In this document: piece after piece, positions 19,765-31,708 of the stretch
How positions within the stretch are numbered: the stretch's first letter is position 1
Layout: every line of letters starts with the position of its first letter
Position numbers and translations under genes: made by a program
Assembly (NCBI GenBank): GCA_026874595.1
Contig: CM049307.1
Coordinates: forward strand, 91,267,830 to 91,331,829
Source of the DNA: Sipunculus nudus
Lineage: Eukaryota; Annelida; Sipuncula; Golfingiida; Sipunculidae
Length of the DNA stretch: 64,000 nt
Direction of reading: 5' to 3'
The notes under the pieces: generated by a model
Seen by the model: the letters and a program-made list of their open reading frames with translations, nothing else
The model's database searches: none
What the model was told of the DNA's origin: nothing

Positions 19765-20560
19765 GGGTATATTGCGCATAAAGATTTTACTATTTAAATT
19801 GTGGTTACGTGTAGTTACGCAGCTCCTATAAATCTAAGGTCTGTCGGTTAAATGAATTATTATTATTGTATATTAACAAAATCGGTATTAGGGTAAATTG
19901 TTTGGTTTTAAATGATATTCTTCCTGTACATTATGACCAAGAATGACCTTATTCTCAATTAAATAGACAATGGACAAGTATAGTAGCATCTTTATAAATA
20001 GTTATTCTATGCGACTACAAAATATTATGAAAGGATACGCTTTACCGCCGTGTCAGCGTCATAATGGCATATTTATTGAATACTTACAGAATACTTACAG
20101 ATCAAACCCCTTTAGTTACTGACACAATTATAATATTTGATTTGAAAATATTGTCATTATATTTACCATATCTTGGTCAATAAAAGAAGGTTATTTCCGT
20201 TCAAATGAAAAATCGTTTCTTGGTCGGAACATAACGAGCATGGCTATAATTATGTGGCAGGTTATGGTAATAAGTACAAATATGTGTATTTTCTTTTGCT
20301 ATAATACAATATAAACTAAAGTCGATATTCTGTCATATTTTTTTCGTTTGAAAGCAGATGTATTGATTTTTATAACATTGTTTATAACTATTGGAACTAT
20401 ACACAAACAATAAATATTTAACCAAAATCACATAGAACAACTAATCGAGTTGACTCGAATTGGGCATTAATTGGGCATTTCAACCACGTGAACCACACTG
20501 ACAGCAAGTTTGCCCATGATAACACGGGGTCATGACCGGGTAAAGTCTAAGTGACAAACA
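19765..20560. other. 3' flank of the SAMHD1-like gene
   Basis: AT-rich, with no coding support. The part at 20180-20300 (ATGAAAAATCGTTTCT ... GGCAGGTTATGGTAAT) resembles 38325-38385 of the array, which in the array lies upstream of a first-exon module. This suggests the start of a second, decayed copy of the locus just after the gene. Confidence 0.4.
19958..20184 (+). terminator. Candidate polyA signals downstream of the SAMHD1-like gene
   Basis: ATTAAA at 19958-19963 and AATAAA at 20179-20184 are the nearest signals on the coding strand, about 195 and 415 bases after the stop. The second lies at the edge of a segment (20180-20300) that resembles array sequence near 38320-38420, so it may belong to a duplicated block rather than to this gene. 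Confidence 0.3.
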
Positions 20561-20561
20561 A

Positions 20562-21180
20562 CCTACGGTTTTGACTGTCGTACGATTTCAGCAAGGCGCA
20601 CGACAGACGGAACCGTCGTAGGTTTGGGAGAGGTTTTTTTTATAATTATCTCGTGGAAGCGTTCACATATAAAACATATGTTGCACGACGGTCGTGGGGA
20701 AATTAGTCAGGGCTGTCTAAAGCCTTATCGTACGTTCTTTCTACGACAGTCGCATTAGGTGCCTGCGATAGTCGTAACACAAAAGGAATATTTCCTGAAC
20801 TTTCTGTCGCAGACCTGTTGTTGTGCGATGTATGTGACTTAAGACAAACCCTCAGCAGTCGAAGGAATGGCCTACAACGTAAGAACATTCGTAAAACCGT
20901 CATAGGTAGAACGTGCGTCAGTCGTTGAGCTATCGTTTGAAAGTCCTACGATTCGTAAATCACAAAAAAATACAAATGTCGTATATTTATCGTAACACAG
21001 TCGTAAAGCATCGTACGACATACCGTTATCGACCAGATATAACGAGAAAACTACGACTCTGAAAAAATGTTGAATATCTTTAGAATTCGAATTCTTCGAC
21101 AAGGCTCTACGACGGTTTTTTTCCGTCACCGAACAACTGAATTTCGTACGACACACCCACGACTATCCTATGAATTTCCC
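20562..21180. repeat. Block dense in TCGTA/TACGA motifs
   Basis: About 600 bases contain many GTCGTA, TACGAC, TCGTACG and CGTACGA words in both orientations (for example near 20578, 20728, 20940, 21012 and 21145). The density is unlike the flanks. It is probably a non-autonomous repeat built of degenerate short palindromic motifs. Open frames at 20703-21289 (-) are incidental. Confidence 0.5.
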
Positions 21181-22722
21181 CAATTTGCTGTCTTTTGCGT
21201 GTCTTATTTGTGTTATACGATGTATGCGACTTAGGCATAAACAGAGATAGTCCGTAGCCTACAGGATATCTGAGTTTACCGTTAGGCATTTAGCGCAATC
21301 GGATGATCTGGGAGGGGTACGGACCGCCTTGAGTCAAAATTCCTAATCTCATTTAATACATTTCTCCAAGTCCAATAAACACCCCGGTTACGAAGAATAT
21401 CAGCTAATAATCGATAATATCAATCACACTGAGAGCGTGTCTCTTTAAACGTTCGTTGTTTAAAATCTATCCGTGAATCACTCTCTGCCGAACTGCTTTC
21501 ATGAGCAAATGGCTGCACCCTTGATACATCAGTGCTAAGAATACGAATTCGGCCGAGATGTTCGGAGTGGCATGTAGCGAAGTGACCAATGATAGAAAGT
21601 GGGGAACTCGCAGAACATGGATGACAACCAATTTTACATGGTAACCAGCTTTCCAGATGCGACGGTATATATTATAGTTACCTTCTTGTTTGTGAGGGTT
21701 AACATTTCGAGACATTTGCATAAGGGATAATTATCGTGAAAATAAAACCTTCGCGAATAAGAAATCCCATCGTCGAAAGCAAATTGAAAAAAAAATGATT
21801 GATAAAACAAATAATAAATCTTGGTTGTTCATAGATTGCTACTCTATATTATATCAGATATTTCGAATTATCTGCCTTTAATGACCAACAGTTTCAACTC
21901 GGTCGATGTTCCCTTCGATTTCTATGCAATTGTTAAGATTTCGCACATATATTATTTAATTTTATAAATTAATGTTACTAGATGCATCCATGAAAAATCC
22001 AAGTATCTATGAGATAAACATATTTGTGATGAGCTGGTATGGGGAGCGAATTTCGCATATTTTAACCGTGAGCTGTTCGTAGGAACTTTTTTTTTCATGT
22101 GATACACTCGCATGATATAAAAGTTGCTTGTGCTAAAATTCTCCAGGAAACCCTCCTCCCACAAAAAAAAGTCAGCTAAAAAAGGAAATTATGCTCTTCA
22201 ACAATTCACACAAAGATATACTTTTTTTTAAAAGAAGTGAGGCATATATGGTGTGTGAGAATTTGGAGTAAGAATTCTTTCATCCCGATTAACAACATAG
22301 GTACACCATAATCATTGCTCCAGTGATAACAATAAAATAGATATAAAGATTGTATATAGACGCCAGCAACTGCGATAATAATTTGAAAGAATCATATGGT
22401 TATAGCAATGTGAAGGATTATTAAATATAACTTTGTATAAATTGAAGCTCTGATTAATTTTTTTGGTATAAATTGAAACACGAAAAACGTTATTTTAGTT
22501 GCTAGTTGAGTTTAGTTTCAGGCAATATAAAGCCAGGCAAGGAAAATGACCATATGGTTTTATACTCATGTATATTGTGTTTTGTTTTTGTGATCATTGA
22601 TATGAAGGCCTGTAAGCTTAATGTAACACTGATGATTATGATGCATGATGATACAAATAAGAAATTCTCATATTATAACTACCCTATAGATTCAAAATGT
22701 TTCATTTCAACTAATTATTTTT
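21181..22722. other. Intergenic sequence with intron-1-like blocks
   Basis: 21181-22000 shows nothing recognisable. 22010-22530 contains blocks matching SAMHD1-like intron 1 (ATGAGCTGGTATGGGGAG near 22028 and 7340; TTTTAGTTGCTAGTTGAG near 22493 and 7476). In the array the second block lies about 1 kb upstream of a first exon. The remaining 200 bases before the LINE are AT-rich. Confidence 0.4.
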
Positions 22723-25290
22723 ATGGCAGATAATATCAAATTCCAAGTCCTCTCATTAAACGTCAGGGGAATAAGAAAATATATGAAGAGAAGACAAATC
22801 TTAAATTGGTTAGTTAAACACAATAGTTATAATGGTGTAAGCTTTTTTCAAGAATGCCACTGTACAAAACAGGACGAGAGTACATGGTCTAATCAGTGGC
22901 GAGGAGTAATGTATTTTTTCACATGGAAATTCAAAGTCTTGTGGTGTAGGTACATTAATTGGCAAGAATCTGGAATTCAGAGAAATTAATAAATCTATAG
23001 ATCTTTCTGGGAGGTATATCATTGTGGAATGTGAAATTAATGGATTGCACTGTCTGCTTGTAAACATATATGCCCCAAACCATGAAACTCAGCAAGTCGA
23101 ATTTTATGAAATGATCCTCACTGAACTCAAAACTGACTATGGAAACAGATGTACAGATTATATGGGGTGGTGACTTTAATGTTCATCTTGCAGAACTTGA
23201 CGCAGATGGAGGAAGGACCACTGTTAAACATAATCCTGTCAATAAAATAACTACCATCATGGAAGCTTTAAACCTGTGTGATATATGGCGTCTCAAACAT
23301 GAAGACATAAAAGCCTTTACTTGGCGATCAAATACTCCTTTAATTCAGAGACGTCTAGATTTTTTTTAAAAACAAACACTTTGCAGTCTTTTGTTACAAA
23401 ATGTGATATAATTCCATCTGTTTGCACAGATCATTCAGCAGTATTAATATATGTAAACTTCAGCAAAGATAACAAAATGGGACTTTCTCACTCGTGTATG
23501 AACAATGAATTATTAAATGATACTGAATATTTGAAATTGATTAAGGAAAACATCAGTGAATGGAAACAGGAAATGAATACTGAAAAGGCAAAGACAAAAT
23601 GGGAATATCTAAAATATAAAATTAGAGAGTTCACGATACAGTATAGTAAATTAAAGGCTAAACGACTCAGAGAAAATAAAATCTGGATGGAAAATAAAGT
23701 GGCTAAACTTGAACAAGAATAAAGATGCTCTGATACACCTGAAACGCAGGATTTATACCACACAACAAAGCAAAAGTTACAGGAACATTATGACAACATC
23801 CAGGGAGAAAAGGGGTCTAGGTATTTTTTAAACCTTCAGAAAAGAAATAAAAATAACTCTGTAATAAGACAATTATATTGTAATGGTGAATATATTAAAG
23901 ATTCCAAAGATATTATGAGATTTATTGAAAACACATTTGAAGACAAATATAGGAAAAAAGTGTCATGTGATGAAACTGAGTTGCAAGATTTTTTTCTAAG
24001 ACTCGAAGCGCCAATGAATAAACTTAATGAGATGGAAGCTGAGTCATGTGGGGCAAATCTCACAAAAAGTGAGGTGTATACATGTTTAAAATCTATGAAA
24101 AATAACAAAACTCCAGGAAATGACGGTTTGACAAAAAAAATCTATATAGCATCATTTGATGATCTTGGACAATGTTTAACTGAATGTATAAATGAAAACT
24201 ATGATACTGGATCGCTGACATCAACACAAAAACAAGCACTTGTAAAATTAATTCCTAAACCAGGAAAGGATTTAAACCATTTGAATGCCTGGAGACCGAT
24301 CAGCTTGTTGAATGTTGATGTAAAAATAATAAGCAAGGTTTTAGTAAAGCGCATTGAAAAATATCTGCAGAAAATTATACAGCCTGATCATTATGCATTT
24401 ATAAAAGGTCGATATATAGGAGAACCTATAAGATTGATTTGGGATATAATGTACTATACTGCTGGAGAGAAACTCCCAGGGATTATGTTTGCAGCTGATT
24501 TAGAATCTGCTTTTGACACTGTAGATCATGATTTTATTTTGGCAGCTTTAAAATACTTTGGTTTCAGTCATTCATTTCTTAGATGGGTAAAAATATTACA
24601 TTACGATATACACAGTTCAGTTAAGAATAATGGGTTCACAACAGGTTATTTTTAGTTGGAAAGAGGAACTAGACAGGGTGACCCACTGGCTGTATATTTA
24701 TTTATAATTGTTATTGAAATATTGGCTATAATGATAAGACAAGATAAAGATATTCATGGAATACAGTTTGGAAATACCACTGTCAAAATGTGTATGTTTG
24801 CAGATGACACAACTGTTTTAGTTAAGGATGTTGATTCATTGAGCAAGGTTCTTGAAGTGCTTCAAATGTTTGAATATTATTCTTCACTTAAATCGAATCG
24901 TACAAAGTCAGAGGCAACTTGTATTGGGTCAATAAAAGATGAGGTATTGGAGAATTTTAATCTAAAATGGATCAACCTTACAGTGTCAACCATGAAAATA
25001 CTTGGGATTTATTTTTCATACAATGATGATTTGGTGTACAAAAACAATTTCAAGAGGGTTGAACACAACTAAGCAACCACATTTAACATGTGGAAAAGCA
25101 GAACACTAACAATATATGACAGAGCAGAGGTGGTACGCTCATTGGCAATTACAAATCTTCTTTATGTAACTAATATGTTAGTACCACCAAATACTGCAGT
25201 AAAGAATTTAAAAAGACTACTCTGTGACTTTATTTGGAGGGCTAAGAGGCCTTAACTTAAATATGTAACCATTATTGGACAGTATGAGAA
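22723..25290 (+). mobile_element. L1/Tx1-type LINE, defective ORF2 (endonuclease plus reverse transcriptase)
   Basis: This non-LTR retrotransposon copies itself by target-primed reverse transcription. The N-terminal endonuclease begins FQVLSLNVRGIRKYMKRRQI with FFQECH, followed by the GGDFNV block (about 23165-23185) and TDHSAV (about 23430). The reverse transcriptase is at 23915-25255: NNKTPGNDGL, WRPISLLNVDVKIISK, AADLESAFDTVDHDF, RGTRQGDPLA, and the catalytic FADD at 24797-24808. The copy is dead: frameshifts in the endonuclease part (near 22905, 23130 and 23366) and around 23720, and in-frame stops at 24653, 25070 and 25253. No ORF1 or polyA tail is seen, and the 3' end is cut off where array unit A begins. 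The RT block order fits the L1/Tx1 group better than RTE or CR1. Confidence 0.85.
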
Positions 25291-25291
25291 A

Positions 25292-25345
25292 GATGCGACA
25301 AGTGAGATGCCCAAAGTGAGAAAAGCTAAATATAACAGCGGCAAG
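25292..25345 (+). pseudogene. Type-2 first exon of unit A, 5' end replaced by the LINE
   Basis: The end of the type-2 exon is present (..MPKVRKAKYNSGK, donor AAG|GTAGAC at 25345/25346). The first start codon, 5' UTR and promoter block are missing because LINE sequence abuts at about 25291. An internal in-frame ATG remains at 25307. Without a promoter it is probably dead. Confidence 0.55.
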
Positions 25346-27471
25346 GTAGACACGTTTTTTGTTGTACTCTCAATTTCTCTAACATATCAGCATATGTGCA
25401 ATTTTCACTTTTTCTTCGGTACCTATATACATTCAGGCGTGCATATATCAATCACACACGTAAGATTATGTTATCCGATATGGGGAGCTGCACCTTAAAT
25501 GACAGGCATCATTAATAAAAGATCAAACTTTTGTATAGATAATATTCTTAAAATAACTTTCTATATTTTTAAATTAAAAAAATATATATATATATTTGTC
25601 TTTGCTGACTATGATATTTTATTGCTGAAGTTAGTTACATGTTATCCTTGTGTCATCTAAAGGGGGGGGAGGGGCCACCCAACATTGAATAAGAAAAATG
25701 TCAAATGAGGAGAGACTGAACATCGGGAACAGACGCGGAGGGTGGGGGGGGGGGTATCCAGCCCCCCCCCCTTTCAGTCGCCGCAACCTTTTTTTAAGGA
25801 CTGAAAACAAATTGTTTTGCGGCCTGGACTCCCCTTTTCCGGACCTGGGGATTTTTTTGGTCAGGTCTTGACAGGACGGTAACACACGCTTAAGCCGCTA
25901 TCACATATAGCCTACGGGGCCCGTACAGTGAGTAAAATCACCAGTTTTGGCTATATTCGCACGGTACCCGTACGTACAAACAACGTGGGAAGAAAAATCA
26001 CACGGTGACTGTACGGTCTCAAAAACTCACGGAAAGCCGGCGGGTTGAATAAATCGTACGGCCCCTGGCGTATATGTGAGCTAGGCATTATTCTCCTTTT
26101 ATATCCTTGTGCTTACCAGGGCTCGGTGACCATCGAACCTGTGGGTCCTGAATGTGTTCTTAGCAAAGCCATTGAGGATTCCCCTGAAGACGCACTCATT
26201 TGTCAGGGAAGCACGACTGAAAAAAGAAAACAATTATGTATTGTGTACAACTTTAGAGCTTATCTCCTTGACATGCTTTCCTCCCGTAGTTTACTTAGAA
26301 GGTAATTTCACACGGAAATGCTTGTCTTCGTAAGCATCACTTTCGGCGATCGGCCTTTGGCCTCCCTTAGGTAGCAAGATATCAATGAGAGAGTGCACAC
26401 TTCTCCGCGGATCTTGGTTACCTCAATGTTTAAATGTGTCATGAATGTCTGTTCTGAATATGAAAAGCGCATCAGATGAATATTCATTTCCGTTGATTAT
26501 AATAATTTTTAAAAACACAGAGATCAGAGGAGGGTTTAATCTGAAGGGCGTAAAGTACATCGCAACGGGCAAATCAACCGGAGGGGCTTTATTAGGCGCA
26601 AGGATAAGTGTTGGAGCCTTGTACGGTAATCGGTCATGGTCAGGACAATAGGCAAAGCCAATAAGGTCCCTTGGACTGGCTGACCATAATTTTTGTTTAA
26701 AGTGCTCTCTCCTTCCTTGTTTAACCTTCTTGGATTACAATTCATATGGCTTGCATTTAATTAACCCTTCTTTGGATTAGACACCCTTCTATATATACTG
26801 CTACATTCTGTCATTCAATGTTTGTGACAGTTCTCATTTAATGGAATTCAGATGCACCTGTAAAATAGATCCTGTAACGACACTTGGTCCCGGATCAGCT
26901 GTAGTATTCAAGAGGTCCAATCCAAAAAGATAAAAAAGTGTAATATTTGGCTTAATAAATAGAAAAAGACGAAAATGGGTAAACACCTGTAAACATTATA
27001 AATTCCGCCCCCTCGGGAGCACTGAGATGCAATTAGAAATAAATATGCAATATGACGGGCTACTTATTCTGTCTGTAAGTACGTGTTAAAGTCTAAGGCA
27101 CTGCAGGCATCGGCACTGTCTTCGGTGGTCGATTTTGGTGTTATTACGTAGGATGCAGCAGAGAAGCTGTTTCGACGAAGTATATTAAGTTATTTTGGTA
27201 CCAGACAAAGAAGCAAACAAACAAAAACCATTAAGGAAACATAAACTTTTAGATCAAGGTAAGAAAGCTTTCTAGGAAGCAAAACACCAAGTATAAAAAC
27301 ATTTTTATGATGACCTATTTGGGAAAAGGGTAAATGAATTTTAAAAACGGATGGCTTGTAAAAACTATAGCTTAGTATTAAAAAGGCGATAATTTTTACA
27401 TTAACAATAAGTAGGCCCCAGAGGGTCGTATATCCCGTGAAGACTGATGATTTTCTCTTAAATCATAGATA
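25346..27471 (+). other. Unit A left part, non-coding
   Basis: Follows the type-2 exon. A G/C-homopolymer-rich stretch (25660-25775) and a possible exon-like open frame (26123-26304) are present. The latter is open in A and C but broken by a stop in B, so it is not treated as a gene. The equivalent B sequence is 42974-45370 and C is 57971-60340. Confidence 0.4.
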
Positions 27472-28473
27472 CCGTAGGTGATCACAACATGTGTGAATAC
27501 ACAAAACGAACTTTATTTTTAACGATATCGTATGAAGTCGCATGGGTCATGACGCTGAGCTGAATATAAGGGGCCTTGATCAATGGGTAAAATGACGCCA
27601 AGAGTGCTCAAAATTATGCATTTTTTTCAACACACCTTAGATATAGGTTATAGTGACCTTATACCACATCAAGCTGCTACCCTTCTGCCCATTTGACTAA
27701 AAGAGTGTTAAAATCGTGTTCTTTCCTACAACTTGAAGAAAATAGGTCACAGTGACATTATTTCGGGATTCCAAAGTGATTTTTTATGGACCTCCATGAA
27801 AGTCCTGTATGTGGATTCCAGGCCAAAGTTGCTTTTAATAGGCATCTGTTATCATTTTGATAAAAAATTAAATAATGCTTATGAATATGAAGCTTGAAAA
27901 AGCGTTGCAGCCAGTCTTTATGTATAAACAGATTTAGCACGATGCCAGAATTTGTCCCTGTCTTTAAATAGCTTGGCAGACTGGCAACTAGTTAAATTTT
28001 ATCAACAGGAAACGTTTAAGTCTTGATTTATTTATAGCTTTGTCAGACTGATAAATGTATCAGATTTTGCAAGATTTTTCTATATTTCTATATATGCCTG
28101 TATACACTAGATTAAAATTCGGCTAATTTTCAAAAGCTCAGCTTGAGTTACAATAAATTCTCAGATTTGCACCTCCATCTATTTGTGTCTTAACAAATTT
28201 GTTAAGGTTGTGACAGTGACCGGTATTTAAAAAACATAGCTCTGTTGCGTGCTTTTGCATGCTGTAAGTACGTTCCCAGGAAAACAAGGTCACGAATGAT
28301 CCATTTTCAGAATATGTACGGTAGTAGCGTCAGGATGTTTCTTGACGACCATAGGGTGTTTACTCCATTCACACACAGAAAGAAGGTAAACATTTATATC
28401 GAGCAGTTTATTGTAGTCATCAGGCCAATATGGATAGAAAAAATGTTTCAGGTCAATGTCTGCTCAAACCACA

Positions 28474-28481
<8 letters not shown>

Positions 28482-28515
<34 letters not shown>
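28482..28515. repeat. (TC)n microsatellite
   Basis: A clean CT run; the Ser-Leu or Glu-Arg open frames across it are artefacts. Confidence 0.95.
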
Positions 28516-28518
<3 letters not shown>

Positions 28519-29083
28519 AATGTATATATATATATGTGTATATTTTTTTTTAAATTATAGAATAAACAATGTGCACTTAGTCCTTGTTGCTTATAACATT
28601 CAAATTCAACTTTATCATGTTCATCAAAACAAAAAGGTAGTGTGAATGTCCTGTCGTGTTTACCATCACATTCTGTTTTACATTTCTTTATATAACTCCA
28701 TTTTAAGTTATCCTTACCAGGTGTTAAATACAAATGATCAACATCATTTTCTCAAACACACTCAGCAAGATTTATTCAAGCCATGGTGCTTACACTGCAA
28801 TACCGCATGATTAGTACAAATAGGGCCTAACTTACTCTCAATGCCAGCATTAATTGACCCATCAGTGGTTACGACAAATAGACTATGTACCTCTAAAGTC
28901 AACAAACATGAGGAGGACTGCAACAGCATTCAGGTCTAGTGTCAGCTGATAAAAACTTGCCTCAGATAATGTGTAAACTGGCCAAGCAGTACTGCGTGTT
29001 TACTGACTAAGCCTAGTTAATGAATTTTCTATTACTATTACTATTACCCATTACTATTACCCCATCCCTGATATGTATGTATG

Positions 29084-29160
<77 letters not shown>
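29084..29160. repeat. (AT)n microsatellite
   Basis: A clean AT run of about 75 bases in the unit A-specific segment. Confidence 0.95.
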
Positions 29161-29163
<3 letters not shown>

Positions 29164-29290
29164 GTGAACCACGTTCCCAATCAATTAAACGTCAATTAAC
29201 CAAAGAGGTAGCATCGTATAAGCAATATAAAGTGTCTTTAATTCATAAACTTTACCATCTCTCCCCATCACCATCTTCATGTTTTCAGCA

Positions 29291-29291
29291 T

Positions 29292-29333
<42 letters not shown>
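29291..29333. repeat. (TC)n microsatellite
   Basis: A clean CT run of about 42 bases. Confidence 0.95.
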
Positions 29334-29336
<3 letters not shown>

Positions 29337-29687
29337 AAAACACTGCACACATATCCATATATATATACAATTTATTTTTTAATTTTATGCCTTCGTTGTG
29401 CTTATTTTGTGTTTCATATTCACATCCTTTATCACACATTACATTAAACATTGCAGACTGTTTAATGTCAACTTTTATGTAATATTTAGGTAACATTAAT
29501 AATTTAGATCCATATAATCTTTAATATTTGAAATATTCAATAAGTAATAATAAAAATATGTTCATATATCGCATTTTTTTTTCATTTAAGTGATAAGCAT
29601 TGATCAGTATCAACCTATTGGGATAAAGTTTTTATCCAAACGATAACGTGGCACATTTTTTTCATTGAACGTCCCTTTAGAACTTAC

Positions 29688-29756
29688 CAAGGTTGGATTA
29701 CTGGGCACTCTGCATTCATAAACATATTGACTCACGCCACATATAAATGGGTGTAC
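29688..29756 (-). CDS. Exon-like block, Cys-containing (Kazal-like?)
   Basis: The block has 23 codons, phase 0 both sides, with a good acceptor (GTTTTGTTTCCAG) and a consensus donor (TTG|GTAAGT). It encodes HPFICGVSQYVYECRVPSNP and flanking residues. A second open block on the same strand (28545-28733) contains CKTECDGKHDRTFTLPFC and, ten residues later, EC. The C-x3-C...PFC...EC layout loosely resembles a Kazal-type module. No start, stop or full domain can be built, so this is probably a gene fragment. Confidence 0.3.
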
Positions 29757-29762
29757 CTGGAA

Positions 29763-30753
29763 ACAAAACAATTGTTCAGTACATTGGTCCATAGTTGCAC
29801 TGTTTTGTTTCTATTTGTGTTAGATATTTGCTTGAGAGCTACATAACAAGTATACAGCAATTTTTTTTCACGCTTCTATTAGGTAACGAGGAGTGTAAGG
29901 TCTAACTCCTTTCAGCCAGGCATAAGGAGACCGTGGGAGATGAAGTAAACTCAGTCATGGAACAAACTAACCATTAAATAATCCAGGTTGGCTAAGTCTA
30001 TTCATTTTACATTGCAAATTCACTGTTCACTGCTTTTCTGTGATTGTAAATAATAATTTAGTGTACTGAGTTACCCTAGCTTTCAAAAAGAAATGTAAAT
30101 GGTTACCCATTTTTAAAGGGTCCAATAACAAACCTTTTAAAAAAGAATTTATATGATATCTGGCTTCCTTCTCTTTATATATTAATGGTCTAAGGGTAAA
30201 TAGGGTAAAGGTTGGAAATCGCCTTTGTAATGAATGCTTAACGTTTCTTTTATCAACAACAAGTTTGTGAACACCGTAATGATGACGAATGTCAAAACAT
30301 GTAACCTTAGATGGTAGGTTCTTTACATGTTTATGCTGAGATAGAAATGTCACTTGTTGCAAAATACCATTGGTTTAGCTGAATTGCTGCCAGGTGCCCT
30401 TGTTGGAATTGTTTTTATTATTTTAGCGAGCCCCGTAAATTATAAATAACAAACCAAACAGCCAGAGTGCGAACATATCTACGTTTTCTGGCCTATTTTT
30501 ATAAAATATCCATGTATTGCTCCGTTGAAATAGATACACTGAAAATAGCTTTATTAATGCTGCCTTAGAGCAAAATTTAGGTAACACCTGCACAATTGTT
30601 TATGATCATTAGACTCTCCTTTCATCTTCGTTAGAATTTACCTTTTCGTTAGTCTTGAAATAAACGAGAAGTTGTTCGGTATCTTAAACAGTTCAAACAC
30701 GGATATCGGCACGGGTTCGGGGGGAATACAAGGAAAAATTAGTCCAGAAATTT

Positions 30754-30825
<72 letters not shown>

Positions 30826-31534
30826 ATAAAACCTTATAAGTACGACATTATATGACCTTGATAAAGGGGTCTTATTTTAGAAGGGGTCATCTAAGCTAGG
30901 GTCGATCCAAACAGATATTACAACACGTTTCTCGGCCATATAACGGTTATAATAAAGGCTCTGTGGCCGCAATGTAGCTGATTATTTCTTCTGGAAGATG
31001 AAGAGTGAAAGCAGGCGGTGACAGAGGTGGATGAGGAAGGTTGACACAGGTCGCAAATAATATGTATACATGTATATGTATATGTTTATGTGTTAAAATA
31101 TATATACTGCTTCCGTAAAACAATGAAGTATGCAGATATACTGCAATATTTTGTCTGCAGTTTTAATGCAGTGATTTTCAAATGGAAAGGATAAGATTTG
31201 ATGAGCATTACATAATCGTATAGGCAAATAACGTATGAATGATTCAAATAATGACTATAAAAAACTTAATATATAACAATTGTGAGACTAAATTGATTAT
31301 AAACTTATTTTATAATATTTGGAGTTTGATATATTTGTTTGACGACATCTGAAAAAAATGCAAAGAACATATTATCTAATACAAAATTTATAAAGGTTTT
31401 CAACCGGAGGAGGGGGGGGGGGGGTTGGAGCCCCATCACCCACCCCCTGGATCCGCCATACCTATCCTTATATATGTATGTATGAAGTGCCATGCACCTC
31501 GCTGGTTCCTATAAAAGTGTGCAAATACACATAG
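29763..31534 (+). other. Unit A non-coding segment
   Basis: Matches B 45372-47085. A minus-strand open frame at 30027-30362 is shared by A, B and C, but its similarity is no greater than that of the surrounding non-coding sequence, so I do not call it. (AT)n lies at 30759-30822 (much shorter in B). A poly-G tract at about 31410-31424 is followed by CACCCCCTGGATCCGCC, a sequence often found at repeat ends. Confidence 0.4.
30759..30822. repeat. (AT)n microsatellite, expanded in A
   Basis: About 64 bases in A against about 14 in the same place in B (46372-46385), a clear length difference between array copies. Confidence 0.95.
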
Positions 31535-31642
31535 GGGACGGGAATCTGGCGTAGCCAACTGGTAAGGCCCCCGATCGGAAATTGGAAGATCGTTGGTTTG
31601 ATTCCCATCGTCAGTGAACCGAATTTTCTGTGTGTACCATGT

Positions 31643-31706
<64 letters not shown>
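31535..31706 (+). mobile_element. tRNA-like SINE head with (AT)n tail, unit A
   Basis: A box-like TAGCCAACTGG (31552-31562) and B box-like GGTTTGATTCC (31595-31605) are spaced 32 bases apart, followed by about 35 bases and then an AT-repeat tail (31645-31706). The arrangement fits a short tRNA-derived SINE. In B the tail is only about 14 bases. Confidence 0.45.

Positions 31707-31708
<2 letters not shown>

Larger units (their letters stand above)
27472..29762 (+). other. Segment unique to unit A (2.3 kb)
   Basis: The A/B match stops at TTCATAGAT and resumes at AAAACAATTGTTCAGTACAT; this segment is absent from B and C. It holds two (TC)n arrays (28482-28514, 29293-29332), a (AT)n array (29090-29160) and an exon-like block on the minus strand (29688-29756). 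It is either an insertion into A or, more likely, ancestral sequence deleted before B and C separated. I cannot decide from the window. Confidence 0.6.

Noticed and set aside
25307-25498. 63-codon open frame starting at the internal Met of the unit A type-2 exon
   Set aside because: It reads through the splice donor into intron sequence; only the first 13 codons correspond to the exon.
26123-26304. Exon-like frame (…ECVLSKAIEDSPEDALICQG…) repeated in the units
   Set aside because: The frame is open in A and C but has a stop in B, ends differently in each copy, and an alternative frame is equally open; no domain is seen.
29073-29447. Open frames made of IYIYIY, SLSLSL, RERERE or THTHTH repeats here and at many other sites
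   Set aside because: They are translations of (AT)n, (TC)n, (GA)n and (AC)n microsatellites, not genes.
30027-30362. Minus-strand open frame (MQQVTFLSQHK…) kept in units A, B and C
   Set aside because: Conservation equals that of adjacent non-coding sequence in the array, and no splice or domain evidence supports it.
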